Origin: Proteobacteria bacterium UBA6921
GTDB lineage: Bacteria > Pseudomonadota > Gammaproteobacteria > SG8-11
Assembly (NCBI GenBank): GCA_002450895.1
Contig: DKAR01000118.1
Location: forward strand, 1 to 10,015
Direction of reading: 5' to 3'
DNA length: 10,015 bases
Shown one piece after another: positions 1-6,410 of the stretch. Every line of letters starts with the position of its first letter. The first letter of the stretch is position 1. The position numbers and the translations under genes are program-made. The notes under the pieces are model-generated. The model worked only from the letters and a program-made list of their open reading frames with translations, was not told where the DNA came from and searched no databases.

Positions 1-692
1 TCGGCGGCAAGGCCGCGCCCGGTTACTACCTTGCGAAGCTCATCATCAAGCTGATCCATGACGTCGCGGATATCATCAACAATGACCCGGTGGTCGGCGA
101 TCGACTCAAAGTCGTCTTCATTCCGAACTACGATGTCTCTACGGCCGGCGATATCATTCCGGCCGCCGATCTTTCCGAGCAGATTTCAACTGCAGGCACC
201 GAAGCTTCCGGAACCGGGAACATGAAACTGGCCCTCAACGGCGCGCTGACCATCGGAACATTGGATGGCGCGAATGTCGAAATCCGGGAAGAAGTTGGAG
301 CCGAGAATATTTTCATCTTCGGTATGACGGCGTCGGAAGTGCGCGACCTGGCCGCAAGCGGCTACAACCCCTGGATCTACTACGACGGGAATCCGGAACT
401 GAAACAGGTGCTGGACATGATTGCCGGCGGCTATTTCTCACCCGGCGATACGGATCGGTATCGGCCGATTTTCGACGCGTTGACCGCGCAAGGTGACCGG
501 TTCTTTCTTCTCGCCGATTACGCCTCCTACGTGGCGTGCCAGCAGCAGGTCGATGAACTCTACCGCAACCGTGTGGAGTGGACGCGCAAAGCCATTCTGA
601 ACGTGGCACTCATGGGCAAGTTTTCGAGTGATCGCACCATTGCGGAATACGCGTCACGAATCTGGGAAACCACATCGGTCAATCGCAAATAG
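1..692 (+). CDS. glgP: Glycogen/alpha-glucan phosphorylase, C-terminal part (5' end outside window)
   Basis: Phosphorolysis of alpha-1,4-glucan chains to glucose-1-phosphate in the cytoplasm (GT35 family). The reading frame is open from base 3, so only the last ~229 of the usual ~810-840 residues are present. It opens with GGKAAPGYYLAK, the conserved entry to the C-terminal PLP domain. The cofactor site follows as EASGTGNMK (Lys codon at 225-227; this lysine binds PLP as a Schiff base) and then ALNGALTIGTLDGANVEI. The tail (ADYASYV, WTRKAILNVALMGKFSSDRTI, EYA..IW) follows E. coli GlgP closely to its natural C-terminus, so the 3' end is intact. The 36 bases to the next gene show no terminator-like hairpin, so read-through into it is possible. 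Whether it is GlgP or MalP in substrate preference cannot be judged from this part. Family assignment is very secure. Confidence 0.97.
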   Translation, partial: GGKAAPGYYLAKLIIKLIHDVADIINNDPVVGDRLKVVFIPNYDVSTAGDIIPAADLSEQISTAGTEASGTGNMKLALNGALTIGTLDGANVEIREEVGAENIFIFGMTASEVRDLAASGYNPWIYYDGNPELKQVLDMIAGGYFSPGDTDRYRPIFDALTAQGDRFFLLADYASYVACQQQVDELYRNRVEWTRKAILNVALMGKFSSDRTIAEYASRIWETTSVNRK

Positions 693-727
693 CCAGTGTG
701 CTTCCATGGTGGCAAGATAAACGCCCT

Positions 728-1396
728 ATGAAGGCAAGCGGATTTTTTTCGGTTTGCGCACTTACGCTGGCATGTGGGTTAGGCTGTTCTTCAGCGCATG
801 CAGGCGATATCGCCGCCTACGCTCTCATGCTCGAACGTGATTCGAGCCGGCTCGAAATTGAATCTGCATCCGTGTCAGTCATTCGGGAACGGGTCGGTAT
901 TCGCCTCGAAGAGACTTATCCATCCAGCACGCACCTCGGCATCACGCTCGGACAAGTATTTTTCACTGAACCGCACTACCCCACCAATGAGGGTACAGAC
1001 GGAAGCGGCTATTTCATTCGGCTGGACGCAAATCAGCGCCTGATCGGCGGACCGGAATGGCGCGCCACCGCGCGCGGCGCCTACCTATTCGAGCAAATCT
1101 ACGACAGCGATGAGAAGGAAGACGACACGAAACTGCACTCCGTCAGCGCAGGGATTCAGTTAAGCGGGAACATTACACCCTGGATCACGCTGTCCGGCGC
1201 AGCGGATGTCGGAACATTGACCGGAATACAGCGAATTTCTGCATCAACCCCGACGCGCCGCGATGCCAAGTGGGATGAAACCGTTGGCGGACAGCTGACG
1301 GTTGAGTTCAATGTCGAACAGGGCGGTTATGTGGGCTTAAGCGCGGGAACAGGAATCAGCCGAAGCGTAATCCTGTACTTCGAACGACGCGTCTGA
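728..1396 (+). CDS. Exported hypothetical protein, probable small outer-membrane beta-barrel
   Basis: No family recognised. With the ATG at 728 the product is 222 aa. Residues 1-25 form a signal peptide (MKAS, hydrophobic FFSVCALTLACGLG, then a signal-peptidase-I-like SSAHA cut before Gly26), leaving about 197 aa. An in-frame GTG at 698 would add ten residues (MLPWWQDKRP) before the signal peptide and is less likely. Cysteines at 10, 16 and 20 lie in the leader, but their preceding residues do not make a good lipobox. The mature part has no hydrophobic helices. It has stretches of alternating polar/apolar residues with Gly and aromatics (LGITLGQVFF, GYFIRLD, RATARGAYLFEQIY, HSVSAGIQLSG, TVGGQLTVEFNV, GYVGLSAGTGI, SVILYFERRV), as in an 8-10-strand outer-membrane barrel or a beta-rich periplasmic protein. 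The last residues are not the usual terminal Phe/Trp. It starts 35 bases after the phosphorylase stop and has only a weak ribosome site. Coding status is likely; function is unknown. Confidence 0.75.
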   Translation: MKASGFFSVCALTLACGLGCSSAHAGDIAAYALMLERDSSRLEIESASVSVIRERVGIRLEETYPSSTHLGITLGQVFFTEPHYPTNEGTDGSGYFIRLDANQRLIGGPEWRATARGAYLFEQIYDSDEKEDDTKLHSVSAGIQLSGNITPWITLSGAADVGTLTGIQRISASTPTRRDAKWDETVGGQLTVEFNVEQGGYVGLSAGTGISRSVILYFERRV

Positions 1397-1421
1397 ATCC
1401 GGTCGGGTCAGGTGCTCGGCG

Positions 1422-1444
1422 CGTTCGCAACGCAATGGCGAACG
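1422..1444. terminator. Small inverted repeat between convergent gene ends, weak terminator candidate
   Basis: Arms CGTTCGC (1422-1428) and GCGAACG (1438-1444) pair perfectly over seven bases with a nine-base loop. The repeat lies in the 67-base gap between the converging ends of the exported-protein gene (+) and the rsd-like gene (-), where a bidirectional terminator is expected. Neither side has a run of T after the stem, so it does not meet the usual Rho-independent pattern. It could be a Rho-independent relic, an RNA-stabilising 3' stem, or chance. Confidence 0.25.
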
Positions 1445-1463
1445 ACTTGGAAAATGATCGAAT

Positions 1464-1916
1464 TCAGCTGGCTCGGGGTGTCGTAAGAATGTTGATGATC
1501 CGGTCTTCAAGCTCGAGACGATCCGCCAGGATGACGCCAAGCTGGGACAAATCACCCTCCAACTCCTTCAAATCGTCGCAATGATCTTCGCAATCGTACT
1601 TGTCGTTAAAATCAAGAATCTTCTGGGTACTGTCTGCAATTCCGGGATAGACCTCTGCGGCGACATCGATAATCGGCTTGCGGCGCTCTTTGCGCTCATC
1701 GATGTACCGATAAAGCTGAAAATGTGCGCTGGCCGTGTAGTCGATCAAAGATTCGCAGAACTCCTGCAAAAGCTTCTGCGTTGATTTATTAGGTGCAAAT
1801 GGCTTGCTCGCCGCGAGTTTGCTATAGAGCGCCAGGGTATCGGTGCGCGAAGAGACCAATGTCTCAATCTGTTTATGCGATTCAGCGCGTCTTTCGTGTC
1901 TTTGCTGCGCGGACAT
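1464..1916 (-). CDS. rsd: Rsd/AlgQ-family anti-sigma regulator
   Basis: Rsd binds the primary sigma factor RpoD (region 4) and shifts RNA polymerase toward alternative sigma factors in stationary phase; the Pseudomonas homologue is AlgQ. The 150-aa product has the family length and its all-helical make-up. The central signature LLQEFCESLIDYTASAHFQLY (about 49-69) matches Rsd 'DFCQSLVDYLSAGHFSIY' and AlgQ 'SFCEVLMDYVSAGHFEVY'. LDFNDKYDCEDHC (101-113) resembles the AlgQ 'FNDRCDNGDC' segment, and LELEDRIINIL (134-144) matches the C-terminal 'FELEDxLI' helix. The N-terminal helix lacks the usual DRWL: its aligned residues read ETLV. The start is well supported, with GAGGAG (1928-1923 on the minus strand) six bases before the ATG. 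It is monocistronic, divergent from the DsrE-like gene and convergent with the exported-protein gene. Family assignment is confident; the sigma-binding role is inferred from homologues. Confidence 0.9.
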   Translation of the reverse strand: MSAQQRHERRAESHKQIETLVSSRTDTLALYSKLAASKPFAPNKSTQKLLQEFCESLIDYTASAHFQLYRYIDERKERRKPIIDVAAEVYPGIADSTQKILDFNDKYDCEDHCDDLKELEGDLSQLGVILADRLELEDRIINILTTPRAS

Positions 1917-1949
1917 AGCCGTCTCCTCAACGTGCGATACACTACGGCA

Positions 1950-1962
1950 ACGAATTTATCGT
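1950..1962. repeat. Imperfect dyad ACGA-N5-TCGT, copy 1
   Basis: The sequence ACGAATTTATCGT is a 4+4 inverted repeat with an AT centre. It overlaps the candidate -10 of the rsd-like gene. It shares the ten bases GCAACGAATT (1947-1956) with a second, perfect dyad at 2039-2052, so the two may be sites for one DNA-binding protein. No regulator is identified. Confidence 0.35.
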
Positions 1963-1981
1963 AGCAACCGATGTTTTTCAA
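1953..1981 (-). promoter_or_regulatory. Candidate sigma70-type promoter of the rsd-like gene
   Basis: On the minus strand TTGAAA (1981-1976) is followed after 17 bases by TAAATT (1958-1953), an approximate -35/-10 pair with ideal spacing. Transcription would start near 1946, giving a leader of about 30 bases that ends in the GAGGAG ribosome site. The -10 overlaps an imperfect dyad (1950-1962). Inferred by eye only. Confidence 0.4.
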
Positions 1982-2038
1982 CGAGGACCGTTTTCCGGAA
2001 ATTTGCCACTTTGCGGAATTGTTCATTGTCTAATTGCA

Positions 2039-2052
2039 ACGAATTGATTCGT
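2039..2052. repeat. Perfect dyad ACGAAT-TG-ATTCGT, copy 2, possible operator
   Basis: A perfect six-base inverted repeat with a two-base centre, 17 bases upstream of the DsrE-like ATG. It lies just downstream of a possible -10 (TCTAAT, 2029-2034), that is, about where transcription would start. Repressor operators are often found in this position. The same GCAACGAATT decamer recurs at 1947-1956 beside the divergent promoter. The -35 for this direction is unclear (TTGCCA at 2003-2008 is a good hexamer but 20 bases away), so the promoter itself is uncertain. Confidence 0.4.
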
Positions 2053-2069
2053 GCCATTGGGACCCGGCC

Positions 2070-2579
2070 ATGAATAGAAACAGATCGAATAAGGTACTCA
2101 CTGCAAGTTGTTGGACTTTTTTTGCCCTGGCGTTCCTTACCCTTTCTGCAATGGCCGACGACCGCACTTCGATCGATGAACTGCTGACGCGTCCACCACC
2201 CCCGGTTGGCGTCGTCTTTGAAGTTGCGCAAAGCCAGCTTGATGCGCTCGAGTGGGCACTGCCCGAAATCAAGAAGCATGCAGAACGGCTGCGTACCGCG
2301 TTCCCTGAAATAAAAATGGCGGTCGTAACACACGGCAAGGAAGAGTTTGCGCTTCTGTCGGCGAACTCTGAAAAATTTTCTGAGGTTCACCGCCAGGTCA
2401 AGTCGCTGTCAGAATCGGGAGACATTCCGGTCCATGTCTGCGGCACGCACGCATCGTGGTATGAAAAGCATCCGGAAGATTTTCCCGCCTACGTCGACGT
2501 CGCTCCTGCCGGACCCGCCCAGATCAACAATTATCGGGAACTGGGGTACGCGGTCATTCGCATCCGAAAGCCGAACTAG
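2070..2579 (+). CDS. Exported DsrE-like (DsrE/F superfamily) protein
   Basis: A 169-aa protein of the DsrE/DsrF-like fold (COG1416-type), a superfamily that includes sulfur-relay proteins carrying persulfide on a cysteine. Residues 1-29 are a signal peptide (MNRNRSNK, hydrophobic TFFALAFLTL, cut after A27-M28-A29). The mature 140 residues contain VGVVFEVAQ (about 46-54), a Rossmann-like KMAVVTHGKEEFALL (82-96) and PVHVCGTHASWYEK (120-133). The last holds Cys124, the only cysteine of the mature protein and the likely active or sulfur-binding residue. YRELGYAVIRIRKP closes the domain. The ATG at 2070 was chosen because it gives a clean signal peptide and has GGGA seven bases upstream; a TTG at 2034 would add twelve residues. 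The next gene starts 12 bases after the stop. Fold assignment is fairly confident; a role in periplasmic sulfur or thiol handling is inference. Confidence 0.8.
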   Translation: MNRNRSNKVLTASCWTFFALAFLTLSAMADDRTSIDELLTRPPPPVGVVFEVAQSQLDALEWALPEIKKHAERLRTAFPEIKMAVVTHGKEEFALLSANSEKFSEVHRQVKSLSESGDIPVHVCGTHASWYEKHPEDFPAYVDVAPAGPAQINNYRELGYAVIRIRKPN

Positions 2580-2591
2580 CTCCACCGGAGA

Positions 2592-3212
2592 ATGAGCGAC
2601 CCACTCGTACAACTCGCCGTCGGATGGAGTCTCTATTTTGTGCTGCACTCGTTGTTCGCGACGAACCCGGCCAAGTCGATGGTGAGCCGGCATGCGCCTT
2701 GGATCGCGAATCGATACCGGCTTGTGTACAACATCGCGTCGACGCTGGCATTGATCCCCATCCTGATCCTCTTGCACCGCGATGGCGGGGCTGTGCTCTG
2801 GGCATGGGACGGTATCAGTGCATGGATCGCGAACGGCATTGCCGCCGCCGCTGCGGCCGGGTTCCTCTGGACAACACGCTACTACGACATGAACGCGTTT
2901 CTCGGATTTCGACCGGAGACCGGTTCGGCTGGATTTACATTGTCTCCGATGCACCGGATTGTGCGGCATCCCTGGTACTTCTTTTTACTGCTGATCATCT
3001 GGACTCGCGACTTCAATGAAGCATGGCTGGTCAGCGCCTCGGCAATGACGGCTTATCTGATTATTGGCAGCCGCCTCGAAGATCGGAAATTGATCGGCCA
3101 GTTTGGGAAAGCGTATGGCGACTACGTGCGCTGCGTACCCGGACTCATTCCGATCCCGGGAAAGTTCCTGCGCGATTCGGAAGCGACGAATAAGACACCG
3201 AATGGAGACTAA
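2592..3212 (+). CDS. Integral-membrane methyltransferase, ICMT/PEMT (NnrU/MddA-like) family
   Basis: A 206-aa membrane protein with about five hydrophobic segments (roughly 5-22, 45-62, 75-95, 128-140, 143-160). The C-terminal part carries the SAM-binding signature of isoprenylcysteine carboxyl methyltransferases and phospholipid N-methyltransferases: HRIVRHPWY (121-129), RLEDRKL (161-167), FGKAYGDYV (171-179) and VPGLIP (182-187). The N-terminal ALHS-type region (SLYFVLHSLFAT, RYRLVYN) resembles NnrU and the methanethiol S-methyltransferase MddA. The methyl acceptor cannot be read from the sequence: a small thiol, a lipid or a prenyl-like group are all possible. GGAG lies only one base before the ATG, too close for normal use, and no better start exists nearby, so translation probably depends on coupling to the DsrE-like gene 12 bases upstream. 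Its TAA overlaps the TAG of convergent prmC. Family confident, substrate unknown. Confidence 0.85.
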   Translation: MSDPLVQLAVGWSLYFVLHSLFATNPAKSMVSRHAPWIANRYRLVYNIASTLALIPILILLHRDGGAVLWAWDGISAWIANGIAAAAAAGFLWTTRYYDMNAFLGFRPETGSAGFTLSPMHRIVRHPWYFFLLLIIWTRDFNEAWLVSASAMTAYLIIGSRLEDRKLIGQFGKAYGDYVRCVPGLIPIPGKFLRDSEATNKTPNGD

Positions 3213-4054
3213 CCATTTCGGCCGCGTACCACGCGTGGCACTCCAGCGTAGTCATTGAAAGCCTCAATGTCCCGGAACCGGGAGTCATAAAAAATACCCT
3301 GTACCGATTCGCTTTGATCGAAGCCGTGCTCAACAATCAGGAACGCATTTGGCTTCAGGAACCCGGGCGCGGTGGCAATGATCTGGCGCAAATCGCGCAA
3401 TGAATCGTCACCACATGACAACGCTAGCGACGGTTCGAAACGCAAGTCACCTTGCGACAAATGCGGGTCAGCGGAGGCGATGTACGGCGGGTTCGATACA
3501 ACGAGATCAAATCTTTCATTCGCTACAGCCTCAAACCAGGCACCGCGACGAAAATCGATATTTCCTGCCGCGTGGCGAGCCGCGTTCTGGCTCGCAACGA
3601 TGAGCGCGTCGTCAGAAATATCCGTGGCTACAAATTGGCACTTGGGTCGTTCGCGCGCGAGGGCGATCGCGATCGCACCGCTGCCCGTTCCCAAGTCGGC
3701 CACGCGACAGGCGGCGTCGGCGGGAAGGCATTCCAGCGCCAATTCGACAAGCCGCTCTGTTTCAGCGCGCGGAATCAGCGTTGCCGGAGTGACTGCGAAC
3801 GTCATCGACCAGAATTCACGCTCCCCAACCAGGTAGGCAATCGGCACACCGCTTTCGCGTTGACGGACGAGCTCGAAATAACGCGCCAGAGCGTCGTCTT
3901 TCAATTCTGCTTCCGGGCGCGCCCGGAAAGACACGCGATCACATTTCATCACGTGCGCGAGCAGCACCTCGGCCTCAAGTGGTGCCGCCGCGATTTTTGC
4001 TTCAGAGAGTCGGATGCTTCCGTCGCGAAGCGCGTGCTGAACGGTACTAGGCAC
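3209..4054 (-). CDS. prmC: Peptide chain release factor N5-glutamine methyltransferase
   Basis: PrmC (HemK) uses SAM to methylate the glutamine of the GGQ motif in RF1 and RF2, raising termination efficiency. The 281-aa product has the family's N-terminal helical domain (LEAEVLLAHVM, about 26-36; PIAYLVGEREFWSM, 71-84) and a class I methyltransferase fold. SAM motif I is DLGTGSGAIAIALA (120-133), the acidic ribose contact is ATDIS (143-147), and the catalytic/substrate motif is NPPY (188-191). The normally near-invariant LIPRPETE/LIPRPDTE motif here reads LIPRAETE (93-100). The start is GTG, lying inside the end of prfA with an 8-base overlap, so translation is coupled to its own substrate's gene. 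It is the last gene of hemA-prfA-prmC. Its TAG overlaps the TAA of the opposite-strand membrane methyltransferase gene, so any terminator must lie within that gene. Very secure. Confidence 0.96.
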   Translation of the reverse strand: MPSTVQHALRDGSIRLSEAKIAAAPLEAEVLLAHVMKCDRVSFRARPEAELKDDALARYFELVRQRESGVPIAYLVGEREFWSMTFAVTPATLIPRAETERLVELALECLPADAACRVADLGTGSGAIAIALARERPKCQFVATDISDDALIVASQNAARHAAGNIDFRRGAWFEAVANERFDLVVSNPPYIASADPHLSQGDLRFEPSLALSCGDDSLRDLRQIIATAPGFLKPNAFLIVEHGFDQSESVQGIFYDSRFRDIEAFNDYAGVPRVVRGRNG

Positions 4055-5135
4055 TTTCGCTCATAGCCGCCAACTGCCCGGCCTGATGTTCATTGATGAG
4101 GGGATCGATGACTGAATCGAGATCGCCATCTACGATTGCTGCGATCTTATATAGTGTGAGCTTGATCCGGTGATCAGTGACTCGTCCGTCGGGAAAGTTG
4201 TAGGTACGAATGCGCTCCGAACGATCGCCACTACCAACCTGTAACTTTCGCGTTTGCGCAATTTCCGACCGCTGTTTTTCCTGTTCAGCGGCGAGCAACT
4301 TGGCCTGAAGCAAAGACAACGCGCGCGAGCGGTTCTTGTGTTGCGATCGTTCGTCCTGGCACTCCACGACAATACCGGTGGGCAGGTGCGTTACACGAAT
4401 CGCCGAATCCGTCTTGTTCACGTGCTGACCGCCGGCACCCGATGCGCGATAGGTATCGATTCGCAATTCCGCCGGATTGATATCGACTTGATCCACTTCA
4501 TCCGGCTCCGGGAGGATCGCCACGGTACAGGCTGACGTGTGCACACGCCCCTGCGCCTCGGTCTCCGGCACACGCTGCACCCGGTGAACACCGGATTCAA
4601 ACTTCAGACGGGAATAAACGCCCTGCCCAATGACTTTGGCGATGATTTCACGGTAGCCGCCATGCTCGCCGGGATTCTCGCTCAGAATCTCGATCTTCCA
4701 ACCGCGCTTTTCCGCATACCGCGCGTACATGCGAAAGAGATCGCCGGCAAAAATGGCCGCTTCATCGCCGCCGGTGCCGGCGCGCACTTCGAGAAAGATG
4801 TTGCGACTGTCGTTCGGATCGGTGGGAAGCAGCAGCCTTTGCAATTCTTTCTCGAGTTCTGCCTGCCGCTGCTCTCCCCGCTCCAGCTCTTCCTTCGCCA
4901 TTTCACGAAGGTCCATGTCTTCGTCCTTGAGCATGGCCTGCGTCGCGGAGACTTCCTCGATCTGACGCAAGTAACTTGTGAAGCAATTCACCACGGGCGT
5001 TATTTCGGCATACTCCTTCGACAGAGCACGAAAACGCGTCTGGTCCGCAATCACCTGCGGATGCGCAAGCAACGCATTAATCTCTTCGAGGCGCTCGGAA
5101 AGATTCTCGAGCTTGCTACGAATGCTGGGTTTCAC
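4047..5135 (-). CDS. prfA: Peptide chain release factor 1 (RF1)
   Basis: RF1 recognises UAA and UAG in the ribosomal A site and triggers peptide release. The 362-aa product aligns with E. coli RF1 (360 aa) from its first residues: MKPSI, then DQTRFRALSKEYAE. Visible motifs are LEVRAGTGGDEAA (115-127), the stop-codon recognition tripeptide in VPETE (P190-E-T192, the PxT of RF1 class) and the catalytic loop SGAGGQHVN (232-240) with GGQ at 235-237. The conserved ITHLPTGIVVECQDERSQHKN-type block and SGDRSERIRTYNFPDGRVTDHR follow. The start is GTG; the match to the family's MKPSI terminus fixes it even though no clear Shine-Dalgarno precedes it. It begins 12 bases after the hemA stop and overlaps prmC by 8 bases. 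RF1 is itself the substrate of the PrmC encoded next. No oddities in catalytic residues. Confidence 0.98.
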   Translation of the reverse strand: MKPSIRSKLENLSERLEEINALLAHPQVIADQTRFRALSKEYAEITPVVNCFTSYLRQIEEVSATQAMLKDEDMDLREMAKEELERGEQRQAELEKELQRLLLPTDPNDSRNIFLEVRAGTGGDEAAIFAGDLFRMYARYAEKRGWKIEILSENPGEHGGYREIIAKVIGQGVYSRLKFESGVHRVQRVPETEAQGRVHTSACTVAILPEPDEVDQVDINPAELRIDTYRASGAGGQHVNKTDSAIRVTHLPTGIVVECQDERSQHKNRSRALSLLQAKLLAAEQEKQRSEIAQTRKLQVGSGDRSERIRTYNFPDGRVTDHRIKLTLYKIAAIVDGDLDSVIDPLINEHQAGQLAAMSESA

Positions 5136-5147
5136 AGGTTTTGGAAG

Positions 5148-6410
5148 CTAGGCGTCAGGGAGCTTGAGATTAAACAACTCACGCGCGGCGTCAATGATCT
5201 CGAGACGACCGTCATAACCCGCCTGGCGTAACTGGGCGCTTGGATTGTGGGTCAGTTTATTCGTCAGGTTATGTGCAAGTTGTTCCATTACCTTCGCGGG
5301 ATCTGCGCCGGTGCTCAGTAACTTGATTGCTTTTTCCAGCTCCGCCTTGCGATGGGAGTCCGCTGTTTCACGGAATGCGCGAATCGTTGAAACCGCGTCG
5401 AGCGACTTCAGCCAGCCCATGAAATGAGTCACCTGAACGTCGATGATTTCTTCCGCTTGTTTTGCAGCTTCCTGACGCGACTTGAGACCTTCCTGAATGA
5501 TTTCCTGCAGGTCATCCACCGTATACAGGTAGACGTCCTCGATTTCGGCAACTTCCGGCTCGATGTCACGCGGGACCGCAATATCAACCATGAGCATGGG
5601 GCGATGCTTGCGTGACTTGATCGCCGTCTCGACCGCACCCTTGCCCAGAATGGGAAGCGGACTGGCTGTTGACGAGATCACGACATCGGCCTCTGCCAAG
5701 TGAGAAGGAATATCCGTCAGCGAAATTGCATACGCGTTGAACTCACTCGCCACCTGTTGCGCACGTTCGACGGTGCGATTGGCAATGATCATTCGTCCAA
5801 TGCCGCTTTCCTTCAGATGTCGCGCGGTCAACTCGATGGTTTCGCCGGCGCCGATCAATAACGCCGTATGCTGTTCGAAATTGGTAAAGATCTGCTTGGC
5901 CAGACTGACCGCCGCGAAAGCAACAGATACGGGACTGGACCCAATCGCGGTGTCGGTGCGAATTTGTTTCGCAACCGCAAAGGTGTGCTGAAACAATCGC
6001 CCCAACGTTTTACCCACGGTGCCGGCATCATTGGCCGCCGTGAAGGCCTGTTTCATCTGCCCCAAGATCTGCGGCTCGCCCAGAACGAGCGAATCGAGCC
6101 CACTTGCGACGCGCAGCATGTGGCGGACGGCATGGTGGTCCGGATGCTTGTAAATGTAAGGAATGAGATCCTGACCGCCCAGGGCGTGGTATTCACGCAG
6201 CCACGCAAGAACGACCTGGTCATCGACTTCATCGAGACCGCAATACAATTCGGTGCGATTACACGTCGAAAGGATTGCCGCTTCATTGACGTGCGGGCAC
6301 GAAACCAGTTCGTGCAGGGCCTGGGTCATACGATCCGGAGCGAATGACACTCGCTCCCGGATTTCGACTGGGGCGGTCTTGTGATTGATGCCGAGCGCAA
6401 GAATTGCCAT
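5148..6410 (-). CDS. hemA: Glutamyl-tRNA reductase
   Basis: First committed step of C5-pathway tetrapyrrole synthesis: NADPH-dependent reduction of glutamyl-tRNA(Glu) to glutamate-1-semialdehyde. The 420 residues match the family length. The N-terminus MAILALGINHKTAPVEIRE is diagnostic and fixes the ATG at 6410. Catalytic Cys50 sits in ILSTCNRTE (47-54), which forms the thioester with glutamate. SGLDSLVLGEPQILGQ (103-118) and FAVAKQIRTDTAIG (144-157) are conserved family blocks. The NADPH domain begins with LLIGAGET (184-191). The C-terminal helical dimerisation domain ends in ELFNLKLP. It is the first gene of the hemA-prfA-prmC operon and is divergent from the TPR lipoprotein gene. No strong ribosome site precedes it. 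Heme control of HemA is usually at protein stability in gammaproteobacteria; nothing here shows a special RNA element. Confidence 0.98.
   Translation of the reverse strand: MAILALGINHKTAPVEIRERVSFAPDRMTQALHELVSCPHVNEAAILSTCNRTELYCGLDEVDDQVVLAWLREYHALGGQDLIPYIYKHPDHHAVRHMLRVASGLDSLVLGEPQILGQMKQAFTAANDAGTVGKTLGRLFQHTFAVAKQIRTDTAIGSSPVSVAFAAVSLAKQIFTNFEQHTALLIGAGETIELTARHLKESGIGRMIIANRTVERAQQVASEFNAYAISLTDIPSHLAEADVVISSTASPLPILGKGAVETAIKSRKHRPMLMVDIAVPRDIEPEVAEIEDVYLYTVDDLQEIIQEGLKSRQEAAKQAEEIIDVQVTHFMGWLKSLDAVSTIRAFRETADSHRKAELEKAIKLLSTGADPAKVMEQLAHNLTNKLTHNPSAQLRQAGYDGRLEIIDAARELFNLKLPDA

Noticed and set aside
698..727. Upstream GTG start for the exported protein gene
   Set aside because: It adds MLPWWQDKRP in front of an otherwise normal signal peptide and starts only five bases after the glgP stop; the ATG at 728 is the simpler choice.
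747..787. Lipoprotein processing at Cys16 or Cys20 of the exported protein
   Set aside because: The residues before these cysteines (TLA and GLG) do not match the [LVI][ASTVI][GAS] lipobox, while a good signal-peptidase-I site (AHA before Gly26) follows directly.
3452..4066. 204-codon open frame on the plus strand opposite prmC
   Set aside because: It is antisense to intact prmC, has no motif and no ribosome site.
4539..5231. 230-codon open frame on the plus strand opposite prfA
   Set aside because: It lies antisense to the RF1 gene, whose whole length is conserved; the composition is that of a frame shadow.
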